Assembly: GCA_017621815.1 (NCBI GenBank)
Contig: JAGASK010000030.1
Coordinates: 1 to 49,378, forward strand
Direction: 5' to 3'
Length of the DNA: 49,378 nt
DNA from: Lachnospiraceae bacterium
GTDB taxonomy: Bacteria > Bacillota > Clostridia > Lachnospirales > Lachnospiraceae
The notes under the pieces are model-generated. The model had not been told where the DNA came from and ran no database searches. It worked only from the letters and a program-made list of their open reading frames with translations. The translations under genes and the position numbers were made by a program. Below are positions 1 through 7,423 of the stretch, one piece after another. Numbering within the stretch: the first letter of the stretch is position 1; each line of letters starts with the position of its first letter.

Positions 1-2
1 AC

Positions 3-2294
3 GGCTATGTAACAACAGTTAGCGGAACTACGGGAACCAGCAATGTAACCAGTGGAACTATCAGTGAAGATACTGTAGCAGTAGCAGAATTTACAAATAC
101 AAGAAACACTTATGGTAATCTGACAGTCAAAAAGACAGTAGTAGGAAATGCAGCTGATACTAATAAAGAATTCAATTTCAAAGTGACCTTGAGTGATAAA
201 TCAATCAACGGACTTTATGGTGACATGACATTCTCTAATGGTGTGGCAACGTTTAAGTTGAAACATGATGAAAGTTGGACAGCAAACAGCCTTCCTACAG
301 GTGTCAGCTATACTGTTGAAGAAGAGGATTATACTGCAGCCGGATATACAACAAAAAAGACCGGAGAAACAGGAACTATAACTGGTGGATGTAACCTGAC
401 AGCAGCATTTGAGAATACAAGAAATGCAGAAGGAAGTCTGACTATCAGCAAAACACTGGCAGGTAATGATACAGACAAGAGTAAAGACTTTACATTTACG
501 ATTAAGCTGAATGATTCCGGCATTAATGGAACCTACAGTGGAGTTGTATTTACAAATGGAGAGGCGAACCTCATCTTGAAGGGCGGTGAAAACAAGGTAA
601 TAGAAGGACTGCCTAATGGAGTAGGTTATACCATAACTGAGTCGGACTATAGTGGCGATGGTTATGTAACAACAGTCAGCGGAACTACAGGAACGAACAG
701 AGAAGTATCGGGTGTAATTAGCGAAGCAGAATCATTCGTAGCAGCTTTTACCAATACGAAAGATACATACGGTAAGCTGACGGTTAGCAAGACAGTAGCG
801 GGTAATGAAGCTGATTTGGAAAAGGAGTTTAGCTTTACTGTAACCTTGGATAATTCATTAATCAATGGACTTTATGGTGAGATGACTTTCTCTGACGGTG
901 TGGCAACTTTCACATTAAAACATGACGAAAGTAAAACAGCGGAAAACCTGCCGACTGGAGTAAGCTATACTGTAACAGAAACAGATTATACAGCGGACGG
1001 ATATGTTACAACTAAGAGTGATGACACAGGAACCATTACTGCAGGATGTGATTTGACAGCAGCATTTACAAACACCTATGTACCTGCTCCGATTAGCGTA
1101 AGTGGTAAAAAGACCTGGGACGATAACAACAACGAGTATGGTGAAAGACCTGAAGAAATCACGATTAATCTGTTGGCAGATGGTGAAAAGATAGAAAGCA
1201 AGAAAGTAACCGAAGCGGATAATTGGTCATGGAGCTTTACAGACCTTCCTAAGTATAGTGAAAATGGAAATGAAATTACATATACTATTTCCGAGGAAGA
1301 TATAAAGCACTATACGGCAAATGTTACCGGATTTGATGTAACTAATAAATATACTCCTGAAGAAACAGAAGTAAAGGTTACTAAGGTCTGGGAAGATAAT
1401 GGTGATGAAGATGGCATAAGACCTGCTAAAATTATGGTACAGCTTTATGAGGATAGGCTTTTTGATAAAAAGGTTGGAGATCCCGTTGAATTAAGTGTAG
1501 AAAATGGCTGGACTTATGTATGGACTAAGTTGCCCAGAACCAAACTGTTTAGTAATATCAACTATACAGTAAAAGAATTAGGTGCAGTTGATGCAGAGGG
1601 TAAGGTAATTGATATAGAAGGTTATACATGTACTATTTCAGAAGATACTACTAATAATATAGTTATTACCAATAGTCATGAACCTACGCCAAAGCCTACA
1701 CCAACACCGACGGCAACGGCGACACCAAGCGCAACTTCTACAAGTACACCAACAGTAACGCCGACGGCAACACCCAGTGAAACGCCAACAGCGACACCTT
1801 CGGCAACGCCTGCAGAAACACCTTCGGCAACACCGGAAGTGACGCCTGAGAGGACACCTGATAATACACCGGAGGCAACGCCTGACAGCACACCGGAAGC
1901 AACTCCCGAGACAACACCTGAAAGTACGCCTGTACCGTCAGAGACACCGGCAGCAACAGAGGCACCGACAGAAACACCGGCACCGGCAGATGAACCGGAA
2001 ACTCCTGATGACGGACCGGAAAGAACGCCGGAAACCAGACCGGAAAATACACCGGCACCGACACCTGTCAGACAGGTACTTGGCGCTAACCGTGTCAGAA
2101 TCAGGGCTTCAGAAGGTGCTGTACTTGGAGCAAGACGTGGTCTTGATTGTGCGGTACTCGGTAAGAGAAGAAGACCCGGTACGGGAGACAGTGCAAGCAT
2201 AATTATGTGGGTGCTTATGATGTCTGCAGCAGTAGGAGGAGTTCTTACTTCAATCATTATGCTGATTACAGGCAGAAAGCGTAAAAACAGCTAG
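3..2294 (+). CDS. Cna-B/DUF7601-repeat surface protein with C-terminal TGD sorting signal (5' partial)
   Basis: The frame is open from the window edge, so the start lies upstream and only the C-terminal 763 residues are visible. Order of parts: the tail of one pilin-like repeat, three complete repeats of about 100 residues (nt 111-1080), two Cna-B domains (nt 1093-1356 and 1369-1678) with the usual Lys near the start (GKKTW, KVTKVW) and Glu near the end (YTISEE, YTVKE) that could form isopeptide bonds, a Pro/Thr/Ser/Glu-rich wall-spanning stalk (nt 1680-2060), three VLG motifs, an RPGTGDS sorting-like motif, one membrane helix and the basic tail GRKRKNS. This is the architecture of a wall-anchored adhesin or pilus-like stalk displayed outside the cell. 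The repeat family is DUF7601-like from the conserved GLP-GV-YTV-E pattern (recognition by eye). No sortase gene lies in the window. An IR-type hairpin follows the stop. Confidence 0.9.
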   Translation, partial: GYVTTVSGTTGTSNVTSGTISEDTVAVAEFTNTRNTYGNLTVKKTVVGNAADTNKEFNFKVTLSDKSINGLYGDMTFSNGVATFKLKHDESWTANSLPTGVSYTVEEEDYTAAGYTTKKTGETGTITGGCNLTAAFENTRNAEGSLTISKTLAGNDTDKSKDFTFTIKLNDSGINGTYSGVVFTNGEANLILKGGENKVIEGLPNGVGYTITESDYSGDGYVTTVSGTTGTNREVSGVISEAESFVAAFTNTKDTYGKLTVSKTVAGNEADLEKEFSFTVTLDNSLINGLYGEMTFSDGVATFTLKHDESKTAENLPTGVSYTVTETDYTADGYVTTKSDDTGTITAGCDLTAAFTNTYVPAPISVSGKKTWDDNNNEYGERPEEITINLLADGEKIESKKVTEADNWSWSFTDLPKYSENGNEITYTISEEDIKHYTANVTGFDVTNKYTPEETEVKVTKVWEDNGDEDGIRPAKIMVQLYEDRLFDKKVGDPVELSVENGWTYVWTKLPRTKLFSNINYTVKELGAVDAEGKVIDIEGYTCTISEDTTNNIVITNSHEPTPKPTPTPTATATPSATSTSTPTVTPTATPSETPTATPSATPAETPSATPEVTPERTPDNTPEATPDSTPEATPETTPESTPVPSETPAATEAPTETPAPADEPETPDDGPERTPETRPENTPAPTPVRQVLGANRVRIRASEGAVLGARRGLDCAVLGKRRRPGTGDSASIIMWVLMMSAAVGGVLTSIIMLITGRKRKNS
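111..1080 (+). repeat. Alternating A-B-A tandem repeats of about 300-340 bp inside the surface protein
   Basis: Three full units encode two alternating repeat types. Type A (nt ~111-420 and ~772-1080) carries GLYGxMTFSxGVATF and KHDES. Type B (nt ~431-765, plus a partial copy at the window start) carries INGTYSGVVFTNGEANL and GYVTTVSGTTGT. Two A copies are closer to each other than either is to B, so the expansion unit seems to be an A-B pair. Confidence 0.85.
2073..2192 (+). other. 40-residue triple-VLG module ending in RPGTGDS
   Basis: Encodes three VLG motifs ([25 protein letters not shown]) with 15- and 11-residue steps, then PGTGDS directly before the membrane helix. A module of exactly the same length and spacing, 29 of 40 residues identical, ends the unrelated surface protein at 25347-28799. 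By position it is a cell-wall sorting signal; the Leu of LPxTG is replaced by Arg. Confidence 0.75.
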
Positions 2295-2334
2295 ATGTAA
2301 AACTAAGAGCAGTAAAAATAAATAAATAGTAGTT

Positions 2335-2396
2335 CACTTGGGGAAGCGTACTATAATCAGATGTAATTAATCTGATTAGGAAGCTTCCCCAATGTG
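2335..2396 (+). terminator. Long two-part hairpin after the surface protein gene
   Basis: Outer stem CACTTGGGGAAGC with GCTTCCCCAATGTG (one bulge) encloses an inner stem AATCAGAT/ATCTGATT. It starts 40 bases past the stop codon. There is no clean U-tract, so it may be a terminator, a transcript-stabilising end, or both. The stretch up to 2567 is AT-rich and I see nothing else in it. Confidence 0.5.
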
Positions 2397-2567
2397 TTAT
2401 AAAATAAATTTTAGAAAATTAAAGAAAATTGCATCAGAATTTATTTGAAATATCATTGACAAATTATAAATATTTATTTAAGATAAATACATCAGAAAAA
2501 TTCAACATTATGTGCATTTCGCACATTCAGGCAGTTTCTGCCAGATTTTTCTTTTATTACTTTAAAT

Positions 2568-3160
2568 ATGGCAGGAATTGCAAATGGCGGAGCTCTGCTG
2601 CAGCTTTATAATGCACTGAATGGAACAAACTATGAGGATGCATCTTTGCTGCAGGTGGTAACTATTGAAAGCGCTGTGTATGTGGTGATGATGAATGATT
2701 TGGCATTCATAATCGCCGGGACATTGAACCTGTATGAACATCAAAGTTCCGTTAACCCTAATATGCCTGTCCGTTTTCTGATTTATCTGGCACAGGAATA
2801 TCGCTTCCAACACCGCACTGTGTTGTATTTTACAATGGTAGCAAGAATTAACAGTAAGGGTACTGAATATTAATTATGGATATAATGCTGAATTGATGGA
2901 ACAATGTAAAACTCTTGAGGAATATGCGAAATGAAGAGTTTCTTAGAAAAAATCGTGCGGAGGTGCTTGGAATGCTTTTGGAAGAGTTTGACGTAAAGAA
3001 ATATGAACGTTCATTGAGGGAAGAAGGCGAGGCACAATTAGCGGAGCTTTTGAATCATCTGCTTACTGATGCTCGCCTGGAGGATGCCAGGCTTGCAGTA
3101 AATAATAAGGAAGTGAGAGAAAAACTCTATAGAGAGTATGGTATTCAGTCCCGTATATAA
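2568..3160 (+). pseudogene. Remnant of an Rpn-family (PD-(D/E)XK recombination-promoting nuclease/putative transposase) gene
   Basis: Three pieces in different frames match successive parts of the Rpn family as I know it. Nt 2568-2873 gives LYNALNGTNYEDAS, NDLAFIIAGTLNLYEHQSS and NPNMPVRFLIYLAQEY, the N-terminal third. Nt 2860-2931 gives VLNINYGYNAELMEQCKTL, then a stop. Nt 2915-3160 gives FLRKNRAEVLGMLLEEFD and a C-terminal tail ending REYGIQSRI. The roughly 100-150 residues that hold the nuclease core are missing between the first two pieces, and the usual N-terminal start (about 30 residues) is also absent. The intact family is about 300 residues, so this copy should be inactive. It marks an old multicopy element; many Lachnospiraceae carry several copies. 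Confidence 0.8.
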
Positions 3161-3171
3161 ATCTGATAGCA

Positions 3172-3218
3172 GACAATGTAAAAGAGGACAATGTAAAAGA
3201 GAACACAATGCAAAAGAA
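3172..3218. repeat. 15-bp direct repeat, two perfect and one degenerate copy
   Basis: GACAATGTAAAAGAG occurs twice head to tail at 3172-3186 and 3187-3201, followed by a degenerate third copy (ACAATGCAAAAGAA). It lies between the Rpn remnant and the glycosyltransferase gene, just upstream of a weak -10-like TATACT at 3247-3252. Confidence 0.7.
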
Positions 3219-3287
3219 AACTGTCGCTAAATAACGGAAATGGTGTTATACTTGAAAATGATGATGATTTAAGGAGGATGCTCCCCG

Positions 3288-4250
3288 ATGAATAATAAAC
3301 TGTATCTGGTAATTCCCTGTTATAACGAGGAAGAAGTATTGCCTGAGACTGCCAGACGTTTAAAAGAAAAAATATCATTTCTGATTGAAAAAGGAAAAAT
3401 TGATAAGGGCAGCCGCATATTGTTTGTAAATGATGGTTCCAGGGATAAAACCTGGGATATTATCAGTGCCCTGCATGAGGAGAATTGTTTATACAGCGGC
3501 ATTAATCTGAGCAGAAACAGAGGGCATCAGAATGCTTTGCTGGCAGGGCTTATGACAGCTAAAGAGCATGCTGATATGGTAATTTCCATGGATGCCGATT
3601 TACAGGACGATATTAATGCTGTTGATGAAATGGTTGATAAGTATTTAAGCGGCATTGATATTGTATACGGAGTAAGAAGCAGCCGGGCAAAGGATACCTT
3701 TTTTAAAAAAGCTACTGCGGAAGGGTTTTACAAACTGATGAATTCCATGGGGGCTAATACAGTGTTCAATCATGCTGATTACCGTTTAATGAGCAAACGT
3801 GCGCTTGAAGGCCTTGCGGAGTTTCAGGAAGTGAATTTGTTTTTAAGAGGAATCGTTCCTATGATCGGATATTCATGGGATGTGGTTTATTATGAAAGAG
3901 GCGAAAGATTTGCCGGAGAAAGCAAGTATCCTTTAGGAAAGATGATTTCCTTTGCAATAGAAGGAATTACCTCCTTAAGCACGAAGCCTATCCGGTTGAT
4001 TACAGGGTTGGGATTTTTTATTTTCCTGGTCAGTATAGGAATTCTGATTTACAGTCTGGTTCGCCATTTTATGGGAGCAACTATTGTAGGTTGGACAACA
4101 TTAATGGTTTCAGTATGGGCAATCGGAGGATTGATTCTTCTTTCACTTGGAGTGGTCGGGGAATATATAGGGAAGATTTATCTTGAGACAAAAGCCAGAC
4201 CGAGATATATTATTGAACAGTTTTTGAATGAAGAGGATGTGGAAGACTGA
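3288..4250 (+). CDS. Family 2 glycosyltransferase, polyprenyl-phosphate (DPM1/GtrB-like) type
   Basis: Probably transfers a sugar from a nucleotide donor to undecaprenyl phosphate at the inner face of the membrane, making a lipid-linked donor for extracytoplasmic GT-C enzymes. The 320-residue protein shows the GT-A motifs IPCYNEEE near residue 8, VNDGSRDKT near 47 and MDADLQDD near 101 (the metal-binding DxD). Two C-terminal membrane helices at about 240-262 and 268-295 are typical of the GtrB/YkcC subgroup. RBS GGAGG lies 11 bases upstream of the ATG. It stands alone between the Rpn remnant and the helicase promoter. The sugar is unknown; glucose or mannose would be usual for the family. Confidence 0.88.
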   Translation: MNNKLYLVIPCYNEEEVLPETARRLKEKISFLIEKGKIDKGSRILFVNDGSRDKTWDIISALHEENCLYSGINLSRNRGHQNALLAGLMTAKEHADMVISMDADLQDDINAVDEMVDKYLSGIDIVYGVRSSRAKDTFFKKATAEGFYKLMNSMGANTVFNHADYRLMSKRALEGLAEFQEVNLFLRGIVPMIGYSWDVVYYERGERFAGESKYPLGKMISFAIEGITSLSTKPIRLITGLGFFIFLVSIGILIYSLVRHFMGATIVGWTTLMVSVWAIGGLILLSLGVVGEYIGKIYLETKARPRYIIEQFLNEEDVED

Positions 4251-4297
4251 AAGTCAGAAAATGAAGATGAAATATCGGATTTGTAGAAGACTAACGC

Positions 4298-4326
4298 TTG
4301 ACATCCCTTGAGTTTACAGATATACT
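4298..4326 (+). promoter_or_regulatory. Sigma-A promoter of the DEAD-box helicase gene
   Basis: TTGACA at 4298-4303, 17-base spacer, TATACT at 4321-4326. Predicted transcription start near 4333, giving a leader of about 115 bases before the ATG at 4448. Confidence 0.8.
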
Positions 4327-4340
4327 TTAGAAGTTCGTAA

Positions 4341-4378
4341 AAAAGACAGCACTTTTATCGCGAGTGGTGTCTTTTCTA
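4341..4378 (+). terminator. Terminator-like hairpin in the helicase leader
   Basis: AAAAGACAGCACT pairs with AGTGGTGTCTTTT (13 bp, one mismatch) around a 9-base loop, with a U-rich tail. It begins only about 8 bases after the predicted start of transcription from the promoter at 4298, so it would form at the very 5' end of the helicase mRNA. It may also end read-through from the upstream glycosyltransferase gene. Confidence 0.65.
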
Positions 4379-4447
4379 TTGTATATGATAAGTGATATCA
4401 AATGTACAGACATATAAAGACATAGATTTGAAAGACAGAGGTTATAT

Positions 4448-6049
4448 ATGGAACAGGAAATGCAGGTTACCGAAGAAAAAATGAGTTTTAAAGATGCGGA
4501 TATAAACAGCAATATCCTGCGGGCAGTGGAAGAAATGGGATTTGAAACCATGTCGCCGATTCAGGAGCAGGCGATTCCCATATTGCTTGAAGGGAGGGAT
4601 ATTATCGGGCAGGCACAGACCGGAACAGGAAAAACAGCTGCCTTTGGCATTCCGATGATACAAAATGTTGAGCCTTCTATAAAGAAGCTGCAGGGAATTG
4701 TACTTTGCCCTACAAGGGAACTGGCAATTCAGGCGGCTGAGGAAATACGCAGATTGTCAAAATATATGCATGGAATCAAGGTGCTGCCGGTTTATGGCGG
4801 ACAGGATATTTCAAGGCAGATACGGGCTTTAAGCCAGGGCGTTCAGATTGTGGTAGGTACGCCGGGCAGGGTAATGGACCATATGCGGCGTCATACAATT
4901 AAGACAGCCAATATTAAAATGATTGTTCTTGATGAAGCCGATGAAATGCTGAATATGGGTTTTCGTGAGGATATTGAAACTATTTTAAAGGATATGCCAA
5001 AGGAGCACCAGATGGCGCTGTTTTCTGCGACTATGCCGAAGCCCATTTTGGACATAACTCATGAATATCAAAAGGATGCGCAGTATATCAGAGTAACGCC
5101 CGAAGAAATTACGGTAGCCGCCATTAAGCAGGCTTATTACCGTATTTCCAAAAAGGATAAGATTGAAGCGCTTTGCAGGCTTATGGATTATTATCAGCCT
5201 GTCAGAAGCCTGATATTCTGTAATACGAAAAAGATGGTAGATGAACTGACAGAGGTTTTAAAAGACAGAGGCTATCAGGCGGAAGGTCTTCATGGGGATT
5301 TATCCCAGCATCAGCGTGATATGGTAATGAATTCCTTTAGAAGCGGAAGGTGCGCTATTCTGATTGCTACTGATGTGGCGGCAAGAGGAATTGATGTAAG
5401 CGGAGTGGATGCGGTATTTAATTATGATGTTCCGGAGGATATCGAATATTATGTGCACCGTATCGGACGAACAGGGCGCGCAGGCAAGGCAGGGCGCTCC
5501 TTTACCTTGGTTTGTGGAAGAGAAGTATATAAGATTCGTGAAATTGAACGTATTTGCCATACTGAAATCAAAGAAAGAAAGCTTCCGGCGCCTAAGGATA
5601 TCGTGAAGGCCAAGTCAGGAAAGGTATTTGCCGAAGCCATGGAAGTTATGGAGCAGAAAAATCTGGACAGTCTGAAAGCAGTTATTGAGAAGGCTGCGGG
5701 AGAAAATGGTTTCTCAGTACTGGATTTAGCGGCAGCTTTCATGCAGATGCGGATTGGAGATGAACCGGAGGAAATTAAAGAAGAAAGATCGGCGTTTGAC
5801 AGACGCAGCCGTTTAGGACGTCATGATGAAGCCTGGGGCAAAAGAAAGCGTCCGGAGGAGGAACGCAGCCGCAGAGAACGTAAAGCGGGGGAAAGCAAAC
5901 GCCGCAGCTCCAATGAGAAGGAAGACAGAAACAAACGGAGCGGCCGCACTGAGAGAGAAGACAGAAACAGGCGCAGAGAGAGAGAAGAGGGGCGCAGCCG
6001 GGATAAGCGCAGAAATCAAAAAAGCGGTGTGAAGCTTGGAAAAAAGTAA
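4448..6049 (+). CDS. cshA: DEAD-box ATP-dependent RNA helicase
   Basis: Unwinds RNA duplexes, with likely roles in ribosome assembly, RNA decay and cold growth. All core motifs are present: Q motif (SPIQEQ, about residue 36), Walker A AQTGTGKT (about 55), PTREL (about 89), TPGR (about 138), DEAD (about 161), SAT (about 192), ARGIDVS (about 311) and HRIGRTGR (about 337). A low-complexity Arg/Lys/Glu/Ser-rich tail fills residues 440-533, the kind of basic extension that helps such enzymes hold RNA. At 533 residues it fits the CshA/DeaD group; the exact symbol is an inference from the family. AGAGG 7 bases upstream sets the start. It has its own strong promoter and a hairpin leader. The TPR gene follows after 27 bases and is probably co-transcribed. 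Confidence 0.93.
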   Translation: MEQEMQVTEEKMSFKDADINSNILRAVEEMGFETMSPIQEQAIPILLEGRDIIGQAQTGTGKTAAFGIPMIQNVEPSIKKLQGIVLCPTRELAIQAAEEIRRLSKYMHGIKVLPVYGGQDISRQIRALSQGVQIVVGTPGRVMDHMRRHTIKTANIKMIVLDEADEMLNMGFREDIETILKDMPKEHQMALFSATMPKPILDITHEYQKDAQYIRVTPEEITVAAIKQAYYRISKKDKIEALCRLMDYYQPVRSLIFCNTKKMVDELTEVLKDRGYQAEGLHGDLSQHQRDMVMNSFRSGRCAILIATDVAARGIDVSGVDAVFNYDVPEDIEYYVHRIGRTGRAGKAGRSFTLVCGREVYKIREIERICHTEIKERKLPAPKDIVKAKSGKVFAEAMEVMEQKNLDSLKAVIEKAAGENGFSVLDLAAAFMQMRIGDEPEEIKEERSAFDRRSRLGRHDEAWGKRKRPEEERSRRERKAGESKRRSSNEKEDRNKRSGRTEREDRNRRREREEGRSRDKRRNQKSGVKLGKK

Positions 6050-6076
6050 AAGTATTTGTAAGAGGTTTTGGGGAAT

Positions 6077-7423
6077 ATGAAACAGAAAAAAGTGAGAAAA
6101 AATATTGCAAGAGAGGGCGCAAGGGCAAAAAGACATAAGAGAAGAAAGAAAGTTATGTTAATGGAAAAAGCTGCTGTGACATTGATAGCTGTAATAGCGC
6201 TGGCAGCTGTGGGAGTGCTTGCTGTGAAACTGGTGCCTGAAATCAGGATTTCAAGAAAGCTGAATGCTGCAAGCACCTTTATGGAAGAACAGGAGTTTGA
6301 AGATGCCATTGCTTCCTGTGAGGAAGCACTGGAAATCGATTCTACTTCCGTTCAGGCCTATAATGCCATGGCGGGGGTATATCTTACAAAGGAAGATACA
6401 GACTCGGCAGAGCAGGTTTTATATAAAGGCTGGGAGACTACCCAGGATGAAAGCCTTCTTCAGTATTATTGCACAGTTCTGTTAAATGAAGCGGTAGATG
6501 ATATTAATAATCAGAAATGCACCTTGAATACGATGGAAAAATGCGTGGAAGTGCTGGAAGAGGATAGGGATAGTGAGGATGTATTCAGACTGCTGGATGT
6601 ATGCTATGAAAGGTTATTGGAAGATGAACCGGAGCAGACAGGACTATACTGCAGCGTTTTAGCGGATTCCGGGGAAGAAAGCTGCGGTTATGAGCAGTAT
6701 CAGAATTTGATGACCAGGATGATGAATGTTTATGAAGCAAATCCTTCCGAAGAACTGAAAACAGAAATTGGCAAATTTGCGGTTCCGGATTCTTCCGAAA
6801 TGTGGCTGGAGGTAAAGCATTTGCAGGACTACAGGAATTTGCTTGTAAGGGCTGCACAGATTGAAAGCAGTGAAAAGCTAAAGCAGCTGACAGCATGTAT
6901 AGATAAGGCAATTCAGGTACAGGATTATTTTGCGCAGGCTTTTACTATTTTCGAGTCAGGCGATTTTGCTCCCATCAGGGAATTTATGAACAGCAGTGAA
7001 TATATTACAGTCAGGGATGAATTTATTGCGGGAACCATGGAGTATTGGGAAGGAGAGACTTATATTCCCGTAAGCCGTGAGATAATGAAGCTCGTAAACG
7101 AAGAGGGAAGCTTCAAATTTTCTTTTGCAGGCTTTGAAGAAAATCCGGATACCGGCGGAGTAATTAATGTCTGGGGAACAAAACAGGAAGATGCAGGAGT
7201 GCAGCGCGTGTGCATTTCTTATGAACCGGCTTCGGAAAACGGAGAGTATTATCCTCATACGACTTATGAGTTTATTTATTTGTACAGCAATGTCAAAATC
7301 GGAGGGCAGTATGTGCCTCAGATGAATTACCGGTTTGAAACAAGAGTGGCCACTCATGAGGGCACCACAACACAGCTTGTAGGTGACTGGGGTGGAGAGC
7401 ATGAGTGGACCACTGAATTTTAA
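6077..7423 (+). CDS. Membrane-anchored TPR-repeat protein of unknown function
   Basis: A 448-residue protein with a very basic N-terminus (KQKKVRKNIAREG), one membrane helix at about residues 34-54 and an extracytoplasmic or anchored body. Residues about 62-135 look like TPR helices (FMEEQEFEDAIASCEEALEI, AYNAMAGVYL); the remainder is helical and acidic, ending in a beta-rich domain with YVPQMNYRFET. I chose the ATG at 6077 (AGAGG at 6061-6065) over an in-frame TTG 9 bases upstream. It follows the helicase gene by 27 bases. Its stop overlaps the stop of the convergent ABC gene by 4 bases (TTAA). The function is not recognised; a scaffold or envelope role is only a guess. Confidence 0.8.
   Translation: MKQKKVRKNIAREGARAKRHKRRKKVMLMEKAAVTLIAVIALAAVGVLAVKLVPEIRISRKLNAASTFMEEQEFEDAIASCEEALEIDSTSVQAYNAMAGVYLTKEDTDSAEQVLYKGWETTQDESLLQYYCTVLLNEAVDDINNQKCTLNTMEKCVEVLEEDRDSEDVFRLLDVCYERLLEDEPEQTGLYCSVLADSGEESCGYEQYQNLMTRMMNVYEANPSEELKTEIGKFAVPDSSEMWLEVKHLQDYRNLLVRAAQIESSEKLKQLTACIDKAIQVQDYFAQAFTIFESGDFAPIREFMNSSEYITVRDEFIAGTMEYWEGETYIPVSREIMKLVNEEGSFKFSFAGFEENPDTGGVINVWGTKQEDAGVQRVCISYEPASENGEYYPHTTYEFIYLYSNVKIGGQYVPQMNYRFETRVATHEGTTTQLVGDWGGEHEWTTEF

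Noticed and set aside
1676-2257. 193-codon minus-strand frame rich in Gly/Val/Ser
   Set aside because: Shadow of the Pro/Thr stalk of the Cna-B protein, by the same compositional effect.
2429-2611. 60-codon frame before the Rpn remnant
   Set aside because: AT-rich, Phe/Tyr/Asn-biased, no RBS, and no similarity to the missing Rpn N-terminus.
5300-6136. Minus-strand frames opposite the helicase tail
   Set aside because: They mirror the Arg/Glu-rich low-complexity tail; no independent coding evidence.
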